Made by a program: the position numbers and the translations under genes. The notes under the pieces were generated by a model. That model worked only from the letters and a program-made list of their open reading frames with translations. It made no database searches and had not been told where the DNA came from. This document shows positions 1 to 6,286 of a stretch of 6,286 bases of DNA, piece by piece (position 1 is the first letter of the stretch; the number at the start of each line of letters is the position of its first letter). Source of the stretch: Gammaproteobacteria bacterium (lineage in GTDB: Bacteria; Pseudomonadota; Gammaproteobacteria; Pseudomonadales; Azotimanducaceae); assembly GCA_027295975.1 (NCBI GenBank), contig JAPUJX010000679.1, forward strand, positions 1-6,286, written 5' to 3'.

Positions 1-781
1 CTTTCGGTTGCAGGTAGATGCGAATCCCCCACCGTCGCGCAAACTCGACGAGCAGCGTCAGATCTTTTTTCGGCAAACCTTCGAGGTGACGCACGATGAC
101 AGCCTGCTCCGTATCTCCGGCCGCCAGCTCGATCTGCGGTATTTTGTGCCTCACGCGCAACTTCCCGATAACGTCTTTCAGAGGTGTCAAAACGTTGGCA
201 AAGGGCAGGATAAGCGTTTTGCAATCGTCCATGCGAACAACTCGATTGCTGAACGACTCGCGAAAACCGACCAGGGGTGAATCACCGACGATGCGAACGC
301 CCAGTCTTGCTTTGTTGCGGTAGTGCAGTCTCGGTCCGTAAACGGGCGCGGATAGGCGCAACGGCTCAACCCGGGTTTCCGATAGTGCATTGAGAAGCGT
401 TTGTTCCTTCAGGTTCAACTGTACCTGATAGTCCACATGATGAAGAACACAGCCCCCGCATCGCGGGAAAATGCTGCAAGCCGACGATCGGCGGTCTGGC
501 GATGGCGCCAAAATCGAGAATGCTTCGGTGTACAGGATTCCACGACGTTTTCTGAGCACCTTGGTCGCTACCGATTCTCCTGGTAAACCGTTCTTGACTC
601 GAACCATGCGTTGGGCGAGGCGCCCTGTGCCTCGCTGCTCGAGCCGCCCTGTGCCGAGACCGTCGTCGCCAAGTTCCGATACGGACACTTGAATTTCCCG
701 GGGTTGTCTGCGGGAGCCCGCAATAGGCCGCCCGTTGATCAACCCATCCGCAGTCTCCGGCCCGCTTGGCGACCGGTTCAT
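1..781 (-). CDS. rlmD: 23S rRNA (uracil(1939)-C5)-methyltransferase RlmD, N-terminal part (cut by window edge)
   Basis: RlmD (formerly RumA) is a SAM-dependent enzyme that methylates C5 of U1939 in 23S rRNA. I found this frame by reading the reverse strand from an ATG at 781-779. It stays open for 260 codons to the left edge, against about 433 residues for the E. coli protein. Residues about 28-92 form a TRAM RNA-binding domain ending in the family-typical NGLPGE and KRRG segments. Cys102, Cys108 and Cys111 (C-x5-C-x2-C, within PRCGGC) and Cys187 (MDDCKTL) match the four [4Fe-4S] ligands of RumA. YRNKARLGVR (154-163) and GFRESFSNR (172-180) are also typical. The methyltransferase fold with the catalytic Cys lies beyond the window, so activity cannot be judged. 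The ATG shares one base with the recO stop (TGATG), which implies translational coupling. The TRAM domain carries an 8-residue tandem repeat at 43-58. Identification is firm; the assignment to RlmD over other TrmA-family members rests on the Fe-S motif and overall similarity. Confidence 0.93.
   Translation of the reverse strand, partial: MNRSPSGPETADGLINGRPIAGSRRQPREIQVSVSELGDDGLGTGRLEQRGTGRLAQRMVRVKNGLPGESVATKVLRKRRGILYTEAFSILAPSPDRRSSACSIFPRCGGCVLHHVDYQVQLNLKEQTLLNALSETRVEPLRLSAPVYGPRLHYRNKARLGVRIVGDSPLVGFRESFSNRVVRMDDCKTLILPFANVLTPLKDVIGKLRVRHKIPQIELAAGDTEQAVIVRHLEGLPKKDLTLLVEFARRWGIRIYLQPK
608..655 (-). repeat. Two-copy 24-bp in-frame tandem repeat inside rlmD
   Basis: Units at 632-655 and 608-631 match at 19 of 24 bases by my count and encode GTGRLEQR followed by GTGRLAQR (residues 43-58 of RlmD). 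The stretch from the conserved Leu to LPGE in the TRAM domain is 33 residues here and 25 in E. coli RlmD, a difference of exactly one unit. This fits a slipped-strand or unequal-exchange duplication that has since diverged by five substitutions. The frame is kept. Confidence 0.85.
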
Positions 782-1488
782 CAGAGCATTCCCGCCCTGG
801 TCCGATTCTTGCCGAGCAGACGCCGGCTCACCAGCGGTTTATGCCCCAGGTGTGGCGCCAGGCACGTACGGAATATCCGTTTCCCCGCCCTTCTCGACAA
901 CAAATTCGAGAAGTTCCCCGCTGCTATTTCCAACAACGTCGATCCTGAATATGCATCCTCCTCAGACTCGTGGACAAATCCTTGCTCCGGCTCCAACCGG
1001 TAGTTACGAGACGCGACGATCGGTGCACCCGTTTGCGCGTCATGAGCGAAGTCCAATCCGTATCCAAGCTCTTCGAGGAGCAGCTTCTCAAAGCTGCGCA
1101 AAACCTCCTCCAACTCAATCGCGCCGTCATTGAGTCTATCGATCGCCCAGCAGGCGCCAGTAAACAACCTCGGCAAACTTTCCCGTTCGTGTATGAGTCG
1201 ATTGATCAACTCGGCGACATAAAAACCCGCCGCCATGGCATCCCCTTTGAGCCAGGTTTGCGAAGCGCTTTCGAAGCGAGTCAAGGTAACGAGCGAACTG
1301 CGGCCTGACCAGCTCGTCCTCAGTCTCGCCAACGCCTGCAGGGCATGCCCCCGACGTGTCCGGCGCACACCTTTTGCAAGCGCCGAGACCCGTCCATGAT
1401 GTAGCGTCAAAAGCGTAGCAATCAGACTGCTTTCTCCATATGGCCTGGTATGGAGCACCAGGGCGGGTTCGTCGGTAACCCTACTCAT
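781..1488 (-). CDS. recO: DNA repair protein RecO
   Basis: RecO is a cytoplasmic mediator of the RecFOR pathway. It binds single-stranded DNA and SSB, anneals strands, and with RecR loads RecA at gaps. The 235-residue product is close to the E. coli length (242). Residues about 8-80 form the N-terminal OB fold, with the family-typical LHTRPYGESSL, GRVSALAKGVRR and LQALARL segments. The helical C-terminal part carries FYVAELINRL, FEKLLLEELGYGLDF, and near the end LAPHLGHKPLVSRRLL, which matches the E. coli LKPYLGGKPLKSREL region. I see no Cys-based zinc site, as in E. coli. The ATG overlaps the era stop by 8 nt and has only a weak GGG upstream, so translation probably depends on coupling to era. 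Its own stop shares a base with the rlmD start. In many gammaproteobacteria pdxJ follows recO; here it does not. Confidence 0.96.
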   Translation of the reverse strand: MSRVTDEPALVLHTRPYGESSLIATLLTLHHGRVSALAKGVRRTRRGHALQALARLRTSWSGRSSLVTLTRFESASQTWLKGDAMAAGFYVAELINRLIHERESLPRLFTGACWAIDRLNDGAIELEEVLRSFEKLLLEELGYGLDFAHDAQTGAPIVASRNYRLEPEQGFVHESEEDAYSGSTLLEIAAGNFSNLLSRRAGKRIFRTCLAPHLGHKPLVSRRLLGKNRTRAGML

Positions 1489-2374
1489 AACCCATGCGGC
1501 GGAGCATGTTATTGTTGTTGGTCCAGCCCGGTTTCACCTTGACCCACAACCGTAACATGACTTTGCGTTCCAGCAACCGTTCGATGTCCAACCGTGCTTC
1601 CTTGCCAATAGACTTGAGTTTCTCACCCTTGCTTCCGATGATTATCCGTTTCTGACCCGATCGTTCCACGATGATGTTGGCGGCAATGTCGACAATATCC
1701 GGTTGTTCGTCGAACTCTTCGATCTCCACCGCGACTCGATGAGGGATCTCTTCTCCCAGACGACGCAAGAGTTTTTCCCGGACGATCTCCGCCACCAGAA
1801 AACGCTGCGACTTGTCGGTTACCTGATCTGCCGGGAACAGATGGGGCGTGACTGGCAGGGTTTTGAATACGAGGCCGCGCAACGTTTCAAGCCCCGTCCC
1901 CTGCAGGGCTGACACTGGAATCAATTCTTCGAAACAATGAAACCCCTCGAGGCGGCCCAACGCCGGCAGCAGGGCCGTTTTTTCCCGCAACAAATCGATC
2001 TTGTTGATCAGTGCGAATTTTGGCACTTGAACCCTACGCACGTGATCCAGCACGAGATCGTCCTCAATGGTCCATTTGTCCCGCTCGACAAGCATCACAA
2101 CGAGATCGACATCCTGAAGAACCGATGTTGCCGATCGAACCATGTTGCGATTCATCTGCCTCCGGGCATGATGGTGAATACCGGGTGTGTCGACGTAAAC
2201 AGCCTGGTACGGTCCCTCCGTGTCAACTCCCAGCAACAGGTGGCGCGTGGTCTGCGGGCGCCTGGAGGTAATACTCAACTTCTGCCGCAGCAGGTGATTG
2301 AGCAACGTCGACTTTCCCACATTGGGTCGACCCACCAATGCTACGTAGCCGCAACGGGTGGGCTTTTCAACCAT
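1481..2374 (-). CDS. era: Ribosome assembly GTPase Era
   Basis: Era is an essential GTPase that binds the 3' end of 16S rRNA and helps mature the 30S subunit. The 297 residues fit the family (about 300). The N-terminal GTPase domain shows G1 GRPNVGKST (15-23), the switch I region with RRPQTTRH (38-45), G3 DTPG (62-65), G4 NKID (124-127) and G5 SAL (155-157). A linker is followed by the KH RNA-binding domain, with IIVERSGQKRIIIGSKG at 234-250 holding the GxxG-type loop, and the usual KVKPGW near the C terminus. The tail after that reads TNNNNMLRRMGYE, where other family members are commonly more acidic. The ATG overlaps the rnc stop by 8 nt and has AAGGTG about 7 nt upstream. Pairing with rnc is conserved in many bacteria and fits the shared role in rRNA processing and 30S assembly. 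Confidence 0.98.
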   Translation of the reverse strand: MVEKPTRCGYVALVGRPNVGKSTLLNHLLRQKLSITSRRPQTTRHLLLGVDTEGPYQAVYVDTPGIHHHARRQMNRNMVRSATSVLQDVDLVVMLVERDKWTIEDDLVLDHVRRVQVPKFALINKIDLLREKTALLPALGRLEGFHCFEELIPVSALQGTGLETLRGLVFKTLPVTPHLFPADQVTDKSQRFLVAEIVREKLLRRLGEEIPHRVAVEIEEFDEQPDIVDIAANIIVERSGQKRIIIGSKGEKLKSIGKEARLDIERLLERKVMLRLWVKVKPGWTNNNNMLRRMGYE

Positions 2375-3065
2375 TTTGAGGCACCTTCGTCAACATCTCG
2401 GCGGCAGCGAGTTTCTCGGCCGCACGACGGCTACTGCCTTCAGCAACGGTTTCCAACTGCAGCGGAGTAACCCGACAACTCACTTTGAACACTTTTTCAT
2501 GTTCAAACCCACCCGTCGCAATCACCGCATACTCGGGCAGCGGAAGGCTTTTGGCTTGCAGGTATTCCTGCAGCAGAGTTTTGGAATCCTTGATCCGCCG
2601 GGGATCGATACCCTCGAGTCGACCGCCGAGTAGTCTGGTCACCAAAGCGGTCGAGGCTTCTACTCCGGCATCGATGTGCACCGCGCCGATGATCGCTTCG
2701 AGAGTATCCGCAAGAATGGAGCTTCGGCGATGGCCACCGCTTTTCTGCTCACCAACGCCCAGCAGCAGGTAATCGCCCAGATTCAATCCTTTGGCTATGT
2801 CCGTAAGGGTTTCTCCCTTCACAAGGCTGGAACGCATCAGGGTCAACGTGTCTTCCGCGGCTTCCTGGCGCCGACAGAACAACAGATCCGCAACAACATA
2901 ACCCAACACGGCGTCCCCGAGAAATTCGAACCGCTCATTGTTCTCTTTTCCTCGGCTTTTATGTGTCAGCGCTTGGAGTAGCAGGTTTTTGTTTTTGAAG
3001 TGATGGCCCAGCCGTTCTTCGAGCGTGGTCAGGGATGTGACGTTATCGATAGCTGTAGCTCTCAT
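2367..3065 (-). CDS. rnc: Ribonuclease III
   Basis: RNase III cleaves double-stranded RNA, releasing 16S and 23S precursors from the rRNA transcript and processing some mRNAs. The 232 residues compare with 226 in E. coli. The catalytic domain carries the signature NERFEFLGDAV (43-53). Glu47, Asp51, Asp120 and Glu123 correspond to the E. coli metal-binding and catalytic residues Glu41, Asp45, Asp114 and Glu117. The double-stranded RNA-binding domain spans about 160-228, with KTLLQEYLQ, LPLPEY and GSSRRAAEKLAA. The ATG lies inside the end of the DUF4845 gene, 23 nt before that gene's last base. I see no Shine-Dalgarno sequence in front of it and no other standard start codon nearby, so translation is probably coupled to the upstream gene. 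Confidence 0.98.
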   Translation of the reverse strand: MRATAIDNVTSLTTLEERLGHHFKNKNLLLQALTHKSRGKENNERFEFLGDAVLGYVVADLLFCRRQEAAEDTLTLMRSSLVKGETLTDIAKGLNLGDYLLLGVGEQKSGGHRRSSILADTLEAIIGAVHIDAGVEASTALVTRLLGGRLEGIDPRRIKDSKTLLQEYLQAKSLPLPEYAVIATGGFEHEKVFKVSCRVTPLQLETVAEGSSRRAAEKLAAAEMLTKVPQNG

Positions 3066-3432
3066 CGAAGGTTAATACAGCATCGATGTTGAACAACATA
3101 TGTTCGCGAACTTCGTAGTTGATATTGATTTCGGTCAACTTCTTCGTACGGCTGAAATTAATGATTTCCCGCACCGTCATGCTGCGGATATTGTTGATCT
3201 TGAATCGTTTCTGCAACAACTCCCGCAACGATCTGTTACTCATCTGGTGCACGTCATCCGCCGGCAAGCCAGCCATCACGGCCTGAAGTGTCCGGAAATC
3301 CATATAATACGGTCCCAGTCTCAGACCCAGCGTAATGATGATGATGACAACAACGGCACCCGACAGCCAGGCGACGGTACCTGCACCGCGTTGATGTGAC
3401 CATCTTCCCGTCCGCTTCTTCCAATTCCGCAT
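3043..3432 (-). CDS. DUF4845 family single-pass membrane protein, function unknown
   Basis: This 129-residue protein matches the DUF4845 type that sits between lepB and rnc in Pseudomonas and related gammaproteobacteria. A short basic N terminus (MRNWKKRTGR) with a QRGAG element precedes one hydrophobic segment at about 17-39, rich in Val and Ile. The rest (about 90 residues) is probably periplasmic, and its end shows the family-like NINYEVREHMLFNIDAVLTFD pattern in two pieces (INYEVRE and FNIDAVLTFD). The QRG-hydrophobic start resembles a type IV pilin leader, but the Glu at position +5 of pilins is missing, so I do not call it a pilin. I chose the ATG at 3432 because GGAGGT lies six bases upstream and the start clears the lepB stop by 17 nt. 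An ATG at 3462 would add 10 residues and overlap lepB. No function is established from the sequence. Confidence 0.9.
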   Translation of the reverse strand: MRNWKKRTGRWSHQRGAGTVAWLSGAVVVIIIITLGLRLGPYYMDFRTLQAVMAGLPADDVHQMSNRSLRELLQKRFKINNIRSMTVREIINFSRTKKLTEININYEVREHMLFNIDAVLTFDESYSYR

Positions 3433-3438
3433 CTGATG

Positions 3439-3444
3439 ACCTCC
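3439..3444 (-). promoter_or_regulatory. Shine-Dalgarno site GGAGGT of the DUF4845 gene
   Basis: GGAGGT on the minus strand lies six bases before the ATG at 3432. It is the strongest ribosome binding site in the cluster. It decides the start against the upstream in-frame ATG at 3462, which lies within the end of lepB. Confidence 0.85.
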
Positions 3445-3449
3445 AGGGT

Positions 3450-4274
3450 TTATTCGATCCACATATTTCGTTCAAAGGTAGGCCAATGCCAACCTGGATC
3501 TTTCTGTACCCAGATCGCAACCGCCTTCCCAACAATATTCTCTTCCGGCACGTATCCCCATCTACGGCTGTCGTCACTCTTGCCGCGATTGTCACCCATC
3601 ATGAAGTAGCTTCCTTCAGGCACTTCCCATTCTCGAGATTTCGACTGATTTGAACTGGTCAACCGATAGGTCGCATGCGGGCGCCCATCCAGCACTTCCG
3701 TATATTCGCGCACGGTAACGAAACCGCGGGCAAACGGTACCGTTTCCCGAAACTGTCGAACAAATTCATATGGTGCTCGCTTACCATTGATATACAGCGC
3801 CTTGTTCTCGTAACGGATATGGTCGCCCGGAAGCCCAATGACGCGCTTGATGAAATAACGAGAGTCGTGAGGTGGGATAAACACCATCACGTCCCCTCGT
3901 TGAGGATACCCGACATCAATCAGTTTGGTGCCGATAACGGGCAACCGTATGCCGTAAGCGAATTTGTTGACGAGAATGAAGTCACCGACCTGCAGGGTCG
4001 GCACCATGGACTCCGAAGGGATCTGGTAAGGTTCCGCGAGAAAACTGCGCAGCACCAGCACCAACAGGAGCACGGGGAAAAATGATCGCGCATATTCAAC
4101 TATGAGCGGCTCCGTTTTCGCATCAGCTAACTTCGCCGAGCCGCCTTTCGCGGCTTCCAGAGCAGCAAACGCCTCTATCCGTCGAGGTTTGAGTACCACG
4201 ACGTCGACGAGCCAGATGACGCCGGAGATCAATACAGCCCAACTGAGAACCAGCGGAAAGTCAATATCCAACAC
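3450..4274 (-). CDS. lepB: Signal peptidase I (leader peptidase)
   Basis: LepB removes signal peptides from exported preproteins on the outer face of the inner membrane, using a Ser/Lys dyad (family S26). The 274-residue protein is shorter than the E. coli enzyme (324) and near the Pseudomonas length. Two membrane segments are visible, at about 5-28 and 64-80, joined by a basic cytoplasmic loop. IPSESMVPTL (85-94) contains the nucleophile Ser89. Lys143 in YFIKRVIGLPGD (140-151) is the general base. The last conserved box reads GDNRGKSDDSR (227-237), where the usual form is GDNRDNSxDSR. Ser233, Asp235 and Arg237, equivalent to E. coli Ser278, Asp280 and Arg282, are kept. The start is GTG, placed directly after the lepA stop, with GGAG six bases upstream. 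Expression is therefore tied to lepA. Confidence 0.97.
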   Translation of the reverse strand: MLDIDFPLVLSWAVLISGVIWLVDVVVLKPRRIEAFAALEAAKGGSAKLADAKTEPLIVEYARSFFPVLLLVLVLRSFLAEPYQIPSESMVPTLQVGDFILVNKFAYGIRLPVIGTKLIDVGYPQRGDVMVFIPPHDSRYFIKRVIGLPGDHIRYENKALYINGKRAPYEFVRQFRETVPFARGFVTVREYTEVLDGRPHATYRLTSSNQSKSREWEVPEGSYFMMGDNRGKSDDSRRWGYVPEENIVGKAVAIWVQKDPGWHWPTFERNMWIE

Positions 4275-6068
4275 CTAGCGCTCCACTCTTAAAGCTGCGA
4301 GAAATGCCTCTTGCGGTATCTCTACTTTACCCAGCCGTTTCATACGCTTTTTACCTGCCTTCTGCTTTTCCAACAGCTTCTTTTTCCGCGTTATATCGCC
4401 ACCGTAACACTTCGCAGTAACATTTTTTCGTAACGCTTTCACAGTTTGCCGGGTAACAATCTGGCCGCCAATCGCTGCTTGAATCGCCACATCAAACAGT
4501 TGTCGAGGAATCAACTCCTTCATTTTCTTCACCAGCAGGAAGCCTCGGTTACGGGCCTGGTCACGATGTACAATCATCGCCAGCGCATCCACTTTTTCAC
4601 CGTTGATCAAAATGTCGAGTTTCACCAGATCGGCGGCTTCGAACCTCATAAAGCCATAGTCGAGGGAAGCAAATCCCCGGCTAACCGATTTCAACCGATC
4701 GAAAAAGTCCATGACCACCTCGTTCAACGGGATTTCCCAGATCATGGACACCTGACCGGAGGAAAACTGCATGTCCCGCTGTGTCCCCCGCCTGTCCACA
4801 CAAAGAGAGATCACGTTGCCCACGTATTCCTGGGGAACGAGGATGTTGACCTCGGCTATGGGCTCACGCATCTCTGTGTAGTCAGGGGGTAGCGAAGAAG
4901 GATTGTCCACCCGTACGACACTCCCGTCGCGTGTCTGAATTTCGTAGACGACCGTGGGCGCGGAGGTGATGAGGTTGAGGTTGTATTCTCTCTCCAGGCG
5001 CTCCTGAATAATTTCCATATGCAGCAATCCAAGGAACCCACAGCGGAAACCGAAACCAAGCGCATCAGAGGTCTCGGGTTCGTAGAATAGCGAAGCATCA
5101 TTCAACGTCAGCTTCTGCAAGGCTTCGCGAAACGATTCAAAATCTTCCGAATTCACCGGAAACAAACCGGCGAACACCTGCGGGTTTACCCGGGCGAACC
5201 CGGGTAACTGTGGCACATCTCGATGTGATGCATTGACGATCGTGTCACCCACGGGTGCCCCACGAATGTCCTTTATCCCCGCAACGACGTATCCCACCTC
5301 CCCTGCCGTCAACTTGTCGCACGGCGACCGCTTCGGCGTGAAGCACCCTACTTCGTCGGTAACGTGAACCTTGCCAGCCGTCTTCACGACCACCCGATCT
5401 CCCTTGGCGATTTCTCCATGCATCACCCGCACCAGAGAAACGATACCGAGGTAGTTGTCGAACCAGGAATCGATTATGAGCGCCTGCAATGGCTGAGCCG
5501 CATCACCTTCCGGACCGGGAATATCGCGGATGATGCGTTCCAGCATTTCTACCACACCTTTCCCGGTCTTGGCGCTGACGCACAACATATCGTCCGTGGG
5601 CAATCCGATGATATCTTCGATTTCTCTCGCCACCCTGTCGGGTTCCGCTTGCGGCAAGTCGATCTTGTTGAGCACCGGTAAAACTTCGAGCCCCTGATCG
5701 ATTGCCGTATTACAATTCGCCACCGACTGTGCTTCCACACCCTGTGCGGCATCGACGACAAGAAGTGCTCCTTCGCAGGCGGCGAGGGAGCGGGATACTT
5801 CGTAGCTGAAATCGACGTGCCCGGGGGTGTCGATGAAATTCAACTGATAGGTCAGTCCATCTTTCGCGAGGTAATGCAGCTTGACACTCTGGGCCTTGAT
5901 GGTGATGCCACGCTCTCGCTCCAGTTCCATGGAGTCGAGCACTTGAGCTTCCATTTCGCGTTCGCTCAAGCCTCCACAGAGTTGGATCAGACGATCCGCC
6001 AGCGTGGACTTTCCGTGATCGATGTGGGCGATGATTGAAAAGTTGCGTATGTGATCGATGCGGGGCAA
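4275..6068 (-). CDS. lepA: Elongation factor 4 (LepA), ribosomal GTPase
   Basis: LepA (EF4) is a translational GTPase related to EF-G, linked to back-translocation and to ribosome assembly. With the TTG at 6068 as start the product has 597 residues, close to E. coli LepA (599). Counted from that start, G1 is AHIDHGKST (14-22), G2 RGITI (53-57), G3 DTPGH with the catalytic His84, G4 NKID (134-137) and G5 SAK (165-167). Domains II, III and V follow. The unique C-terminal domain ends with [18 protein letters not shown] and [17 protein letters not shown] lies five bases before the TTG. An in-frame ATG at 6149 would add 27 residues that do not resemble any LepA N terminus I know. That stretch also contains a good extended -10 element, so I prefer TTG. 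The ATG remains possible and an automatic annotation may use it. The gene opens the visible cluster and is followed at once by lepB, the classic pairing that gave both genes their names. Confidence 0.96.
   Translation of the reverse strand: MPRIDHIRNFSIIAHIDHGKSTLADRLIQLCGGLSEREMEAQVLDSMELERERGITIKAQSVKLHYLAKDGLTYQLNFIDTPGHVDFSYEVSRSLAACEGALLVVDAAQGVEAQSVANCNTAIDQGLEVLPVLNKIDLPQAEPDRVAREIEDIIGLPTDDMLCVSAKTGKGVVEMLERIIRDIPGPEGDAAQPLQALIIDSWFDNYLGIVSLVRVMHGEIAKGDRVVVKTAGKVHVTDEVGCFTPKRSPCDKLTAGEVGYVVAGIKDIRGAPVGDTIVNASHRDVPQLPGFARVNPQVFAGLFPVNSEDFESFREALQKLTLNDASLFYEPETSDALGFGFRCGFLGLLHMEIIQERLEREYNLNLITSAPTVVYEIQTRDGSVVRVDNPSSLPPDYTEMREPIAEVNILVPQEYVGNVISLCVDRRGTQRDMQFSSGQVSMIWEIPLNEVVMDFFDRLKSVSRGFASLDYGFMRFEAADLVKLDILINGEKVDALAMIVHRDQARNRGFLLVKKMKELIPRQLFDVAIQAAIGGQIVTRQTVKALRKNVTAKCYGGDITRKKKLLEKQKAGKKRMKRLGKVEIPQEAFLAALRVER
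4281..4284 (-). promoter_or_regulatory. Shine-Dalgarno GGAG for the GTG start of lepB
   Basis: GGAG lies inside the last codons of lepA, six bases before the GTG at 4274. It supports GTG as the start. The lepA TAG and the lepB GTG are adjacent with no base between them, so terminating ribosomes can reinitiate. Confidence 0.7.
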
Positions 6069-6104
6069 AGCGGTTCCAAAAACACCCGATTCCTGGGCGC
6101 GCGG

Positions 6105-6113
6105 AGTGTAGCA
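6105..6113 (-). promoter_or_regulatory. Candidate extended -10 promoter element for the lepA cluster
   Basis: The minus strand reads TGCTACACT, a TGn motif followed by TACACT (four of six matches to TATAAT). A GC-rich stretch, CCGCGCGCCC, follows directly where the discriminator and transcription start would lie, at about 6097. I find no convincing -35 hexamer at 16-18 bp; extended -10 promoters can work without one. A start here gives a leader of about 30 nt to the TTG of lepA, and would exclude the ATG at 6149 from this transcript. A prediction from sequence only. Confidence 0.45.
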
Positions 6114-6149
6114 TACGGGGTCGGAGTGGGAGCCCCGGTCTTTCAACAT

Positions 6150-6286
6150 TGATTATTCTTTCTAATAGGTGGTTTTGGGATCCTAGGGGTTTGTTGATCC
6201 AAGGAACCGAGGCGGGGGGTGGATTAGTATTAATGTAACCCCGGGAAAACAAACAAGGATGGTACTGAAGTCGTGGAAGACGAAGT
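6150..6286. other. Upstream non-coding region; no gene recognised
   Basis: No protein-coding frame here can be tied to a known family. On the minus strand TTGTTT (6251-6256), 18 bases, then TAATAC (6227-6232) is a weak sigma-70-like pair. An imperfect inverted repeat at 6171-6208 (TTGGATC against GATCCCAA, with flanking GGTT and AACC) could form a hairpin in a leader RNA, but it has no U-tract and is not a clear terminator. An upstream minus-strand gene could end just beyond the right edge, or a divergent plus-strand gene could begin there; the window does not decide. Confidence 0.4.

Noticed and set aside
1937..2470. Plus-strand open frame of 177 codons opposite era.
   Set aside because: It lies opposite the conserved GTPase coding sequence of era, and its translation shows no recognisable motif.
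3385..3420. DUF4845 protein as a type IV pilin-like substrate of a prepilin peptidase.
   Set aside because: The QRG-hydrophobic start is suggestive, but the Glu at +5 and the Phe-Thr-Leu-Ile pattern of pilins are absent.
3432..3462. Upstream ATG at 3462 as the start of the DUF4845 gene.
   Set aside because: It lies within the lepB end and lacks a good ribosome binding site, while the ATG at 3432 has GGAGGT at ideal spacing.
6141..6146. TTGAAA as the -35 hexamer of the lepA promoter.
   Set aside because: It is 25 bases from TATGCT and 30 from TACACT, too far for a sigma-70 promoter; the extended -10 reading does not need it.
5710..6252. Long minus-strand frame of 180 codons overlapping the lepA start.
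   Set aside because: It is out of frame with the highly conserved LepA GTPase domain, and its product resembles no protein family; it is a shadow frame.
6259..6286. Possible start of a divergent plus-strand gene (ATG at 6259, first residues MVLKSWKTK).
   Set aside because: Only nine codons are visible, there is no convincing Shine-Dalgarno sequence, and no family can be recognised.
1..6286. A novel system such as defence genes, mobile element, CRISPR array or biosynthetic cluster.
   Set aside because: Nearly every base is accounted for by conserved housekeeping genes in a known order; no spare coding capacity remains.

Overview
The window holds one compact housekeeping gene cluster, read entirely on the minus strand: lepA, lepB, a DUF4845 membrane protein gene, rnc, era, recO and the first 260 codons of rlmD. 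The order lepA-lepB-DUF4845-rnc-era-recO, and the protein sequences themselves, point to a gammaproteobacterium. The DUF4845 gene between lepB and rnc recalls Pseudomonas-like lineages rather than the enterobacterial arrangement. I do not assign a genus. No RNA genes, mobile elements, CRISPR arrays or defence or biosynthetic genes are visible.

Layout from the right (transcription runs right to left): 6150-6286 is non-coding upstream sequence with weak promoter-like signals. lepA (ending at 4275) encodes the ribosomal GTPase EF4. An in-frame ATG at 6149 gives a 27-residue non-conserved extension, but an extended -10 element (6105-6113) lies inside it and a TTG at 6068 gives a family-length protein. 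lepB follows with a GTG directly after the lepA stop. After a 17-nt gap with a strong Shine-Dalgarno sequence comes the DUF4845 gene. From there each gene overlaps the next: DUF4845/rnc by 23 nt, rnc/era by 8 nt, era/recO by 8 nt, recO/rlmD by 1 nt (TGATG). rlmD runs off the left edge.

The cluster combines translation (EF4, and rRNA processing and ribosome assembly by RNase III and Era, plus 23S rRNA methylation by RlmD), protein export (LepB) and recombination repair (RecO). Tight overlaps suggest one polycistronic, translationally coupled mRNA.

This is mostly an ordinary core region. The points worth a second look are an apparent 24-bp in-frame tandem duplication in the TRAM domain of rlmD, the attachment of rlmD to recO where pdxJ is common, the lepA start and promoter conflict, and a changed signature box in LepB.
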